A program made the position numbers and the translations under genes. Below, in pieces: positions 6,387 to 7,134 of a stretch of 7,134 bases of DNA (position 1 is the first letter of the stretch; the number at the start of each line of letters is the position of its first letter). The notes beneath the pieces were generated by a model. The model was not told the origin of the DNA, ran no database searches, and saw nothing but the letters and a program-made list of their open reading frames with translations. The stretch comes from Victivallales bacterium (GTDB lineage: Bacteria; Verrucomicrobiota; Lentisphaeria; Oligosphaerales; Oligosphaeraceae): assembly GCA_017615955.1 (NCBI GenBank), contig JAFZZD010000700.1, forward strand, positions 1-7,134, given 5' to 3'.

Positions 6387-6390
6387 ATCA
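6376..6390. promoter_or_regulatory. 15-bp dyad overlapping the -35 box, possible operator
   Basis: TGATTT and AAATCA form a perfect inverted repeat around TGC. It covers the predicted -35 box and the stop codon of the upstream gene. A dimeric repressor bound here would block the promoter. The arms are short and A/T-rich, so chance is possible, and the spacing does not fit FNR or CRP sites. Confidence 0.3.
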
Positions 6391-7041
6391 ATGCAGGGAT
6401 TTTACAAGTGACAGCACCATATCCACCTGCGCCAGCGTGATTTCCTGGGCGTAGCGCAATGCATTCATCCAAGTGCGTGAGAACACCAGAATTGCAATCA
6501 GGATTTGAAGCATATTGCCTGCGAATATGATTGCCCATGAGAGGAATGGGCCGTATATCTGAAGATCGGTCTGCTGCAATCTGAGTGCCTGTGCCGTAAG
6601 TATGATATGGTATGCATAGCCCAAAGCTGAAAGCGCGGCAAACGAATAATCCATCCATGGATGGCTGTAGAATATGGAGGCAATGCCATAGACAAGCACC
6701 GTCACAAACGAATAGAAAGGAATTATGTAAGGTGCAAGCACGATCCAGACATTGCCGTCAACCACCTCCACAGAGCCGTATGTCTTATGGAGTTTGATTT
6801 TGCCGGTCTTCTTCAGAAAAAGCTTCGCCGTGAAATAATGCGTCATCTCATGTCCGAACACGTATGCGAATACAAAGCGCCACCTGTAGAACAGAAACAG
6901 TCCAACAACAAAGGCGCCCAGGAAAATGTAGCTAAGTATTCCACGTGGAATGTTGACGGCCTCATGCAGTGCCGTAATGGCACAGATTGCGCCAAACCAG
7001 GCGATTATCACGCCTGATATGACTTTTAACAAGGTCCGCAT
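6388..7041 (-). CDS. Multi-pass membrane protein with HExxH zinc-protease motif (M50/S2P-like)
   Basis: A 217-aa integral membrane protein with hydrophobic segments near 7-27, 33-53, 98-122, 131-151 and 159-185. Directly after the second segment it reads FGHEMTHYFTAKLF, where H64, E65 and H68 form the HExxH zinc-binding motif of gluzincin-type peptidases within a hydrophobic context, as in site-2-protease (M50) enzymes. A segment DGNVWIVLAPYIIP (95-108) follows at roughly the place where M50-like proteins have a Pro-containing second motif, but the classical NxxPxxxxDG is not present. I do not recognise the subfamily. The ATG is one base after the alpha/beta-hydrolase stop (TGA-A-ATG) and no Shine-Dalgarno is visible, so it is probably translated by coupling. 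A proteolytic role and any substrate are inference. Confidence 0.75.
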   Translation of the reverse strand: MRTLLKVISGVIIAWFGAICAITALHEAVNIPRGILSYIFLGAFVVGLFLFYRWRFVFAYVFGHEMTHYFTAKLFLKKTGKIKLHKTYGSVEVVDGNVWIVLAPYIIPFYSFVTVLVYGIASIFYSHPWMDYSFAALSALGYAYHIILTAQALRLQQTDLQIYGPFLSWAIIFAGNMLQILIAILVFSRTWMNALRYAQEITLAQVDMVLSLVKSLH

Positions 7042-7042
7042 T

Positions 7043-7134
7043 TCAGGTAGTGGAGATGAAATCCATTATTGTTTCCAAGGCCTCGGATCCCTTGTCCTCA
7101 AGCAGAAAATGGGAGGCATCGGGATAGCGGAATA
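7043..7134 (-). CDS. Alpha/beta-hydrolase, C-terminal fragment (cut by window edge)
   Basis: Only the last 29 complete codons and the TGA stop (7045-7043) are inside the window. The translation FRYPDASHFLLEDKGSEALE and the next residues to the end form the usual tail of alpha/beta-hydrolase-fold enzymes. The His in DASHFLLED would be the third member of the catalytic triad, followed by a terminal helix. The nucleophile and the rest of the enzyme lie beyond the right edge, so the substrate class cannot be given. Its stop lies one base before the metalloprotease-like start, indicating an operon. The other two frames hit stops earlier or give unfamiliar sequence. Confidence 0.65.
   Translation of the reverse strand, partial: FRYPDASHFLLEDKGSEALETIMDFISTT

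Noticed and set aside
136..7134. A defence, toxin-antitoxin, biosynthetic or phage system
   Set aside because: No nuclease, helicase, reverse transcriptase, toxin, integrase or assembly-line gene is visible; all the complete genes fit known metabolic, transport or envelope families.

Overview
The window holds a compact run of genes that all read on the minus strand, so the biological order runs from high to low coordinates. Six genes are complete: a membrane protein with a zinc-protease motif (6388-7041), a Gfo/Idh/MocA oxidoreductase (5182-6291), a divergent LpxC-fold protein (4131-5138), a short GspF/PilC-type membrane protein (2994-3947), a GH43 glycosidase (1537-2988) and a neurotransmitter:sodium symporter family transporter (136-1530). 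A seventh gene, an alpha/beta-hydrolase, is cut by the right edge (7043-7134). No tRNA, rRNA, CRISPR array, transposase or prophage gene is visible.

The organism is a diderm bacterium, judging from the LpxC fold and the GspF-type protein. The mix of a cytoplasmic GH43, a catabolic-type Gfo/Idh enzyme and a stand-alone GspF-type gene, together with scarce Shine-Dalgarno sites, suggests the PVC superphylum (Lentisphaerae, Kiritimatiellae or Verrucomicrobia), perhaps from a gut. This is an inference from gene style and was not tested by any search.

Layout. The hydrolase stop and the metalloprotease-like start are one base apart, which suggests translational coupling. A 96-bp gap (6292-6387) carries a plausible sigma70-type promoter with a 15-bp dyad over its -35 box, and a clear ribosome binding site for the oxidoreductase. 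A 43-bp gap with a perfect 8-bp hairpin separates the oxidoreductase from the LpxC-like gene. The 182-bp gap 3948-4130 is the most structured non-coding stretch: nested palindromes between imperfect inverted repeats, bracketed by a 12-bp direct repeat, which looks like a small non-autonomous mobile or REP-type element. After it, gspF-like, GH43 and the symporter gene are separated by only 5 and 6 bp and are probably one transcript. The final 135 bp hold a GC-rich hairpin and a 7-bp tandem repeat but no gene I can support.

How the genes fit together is only partly clear. GH43, Gfo/Idh and a transporter could serve glycan catabolism, but the transporter family normally carries amino acids. The LpxC-like protein may act on an envelope sugar or may not be a working deacetylase at all, because residues matching the third zinc ligand and a catalytic Asp look changed. 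I see no proven new system. The best candidates for follow-up are the LpxC-like protein, the palindromic element and the membrane metalloprotease-like protein.
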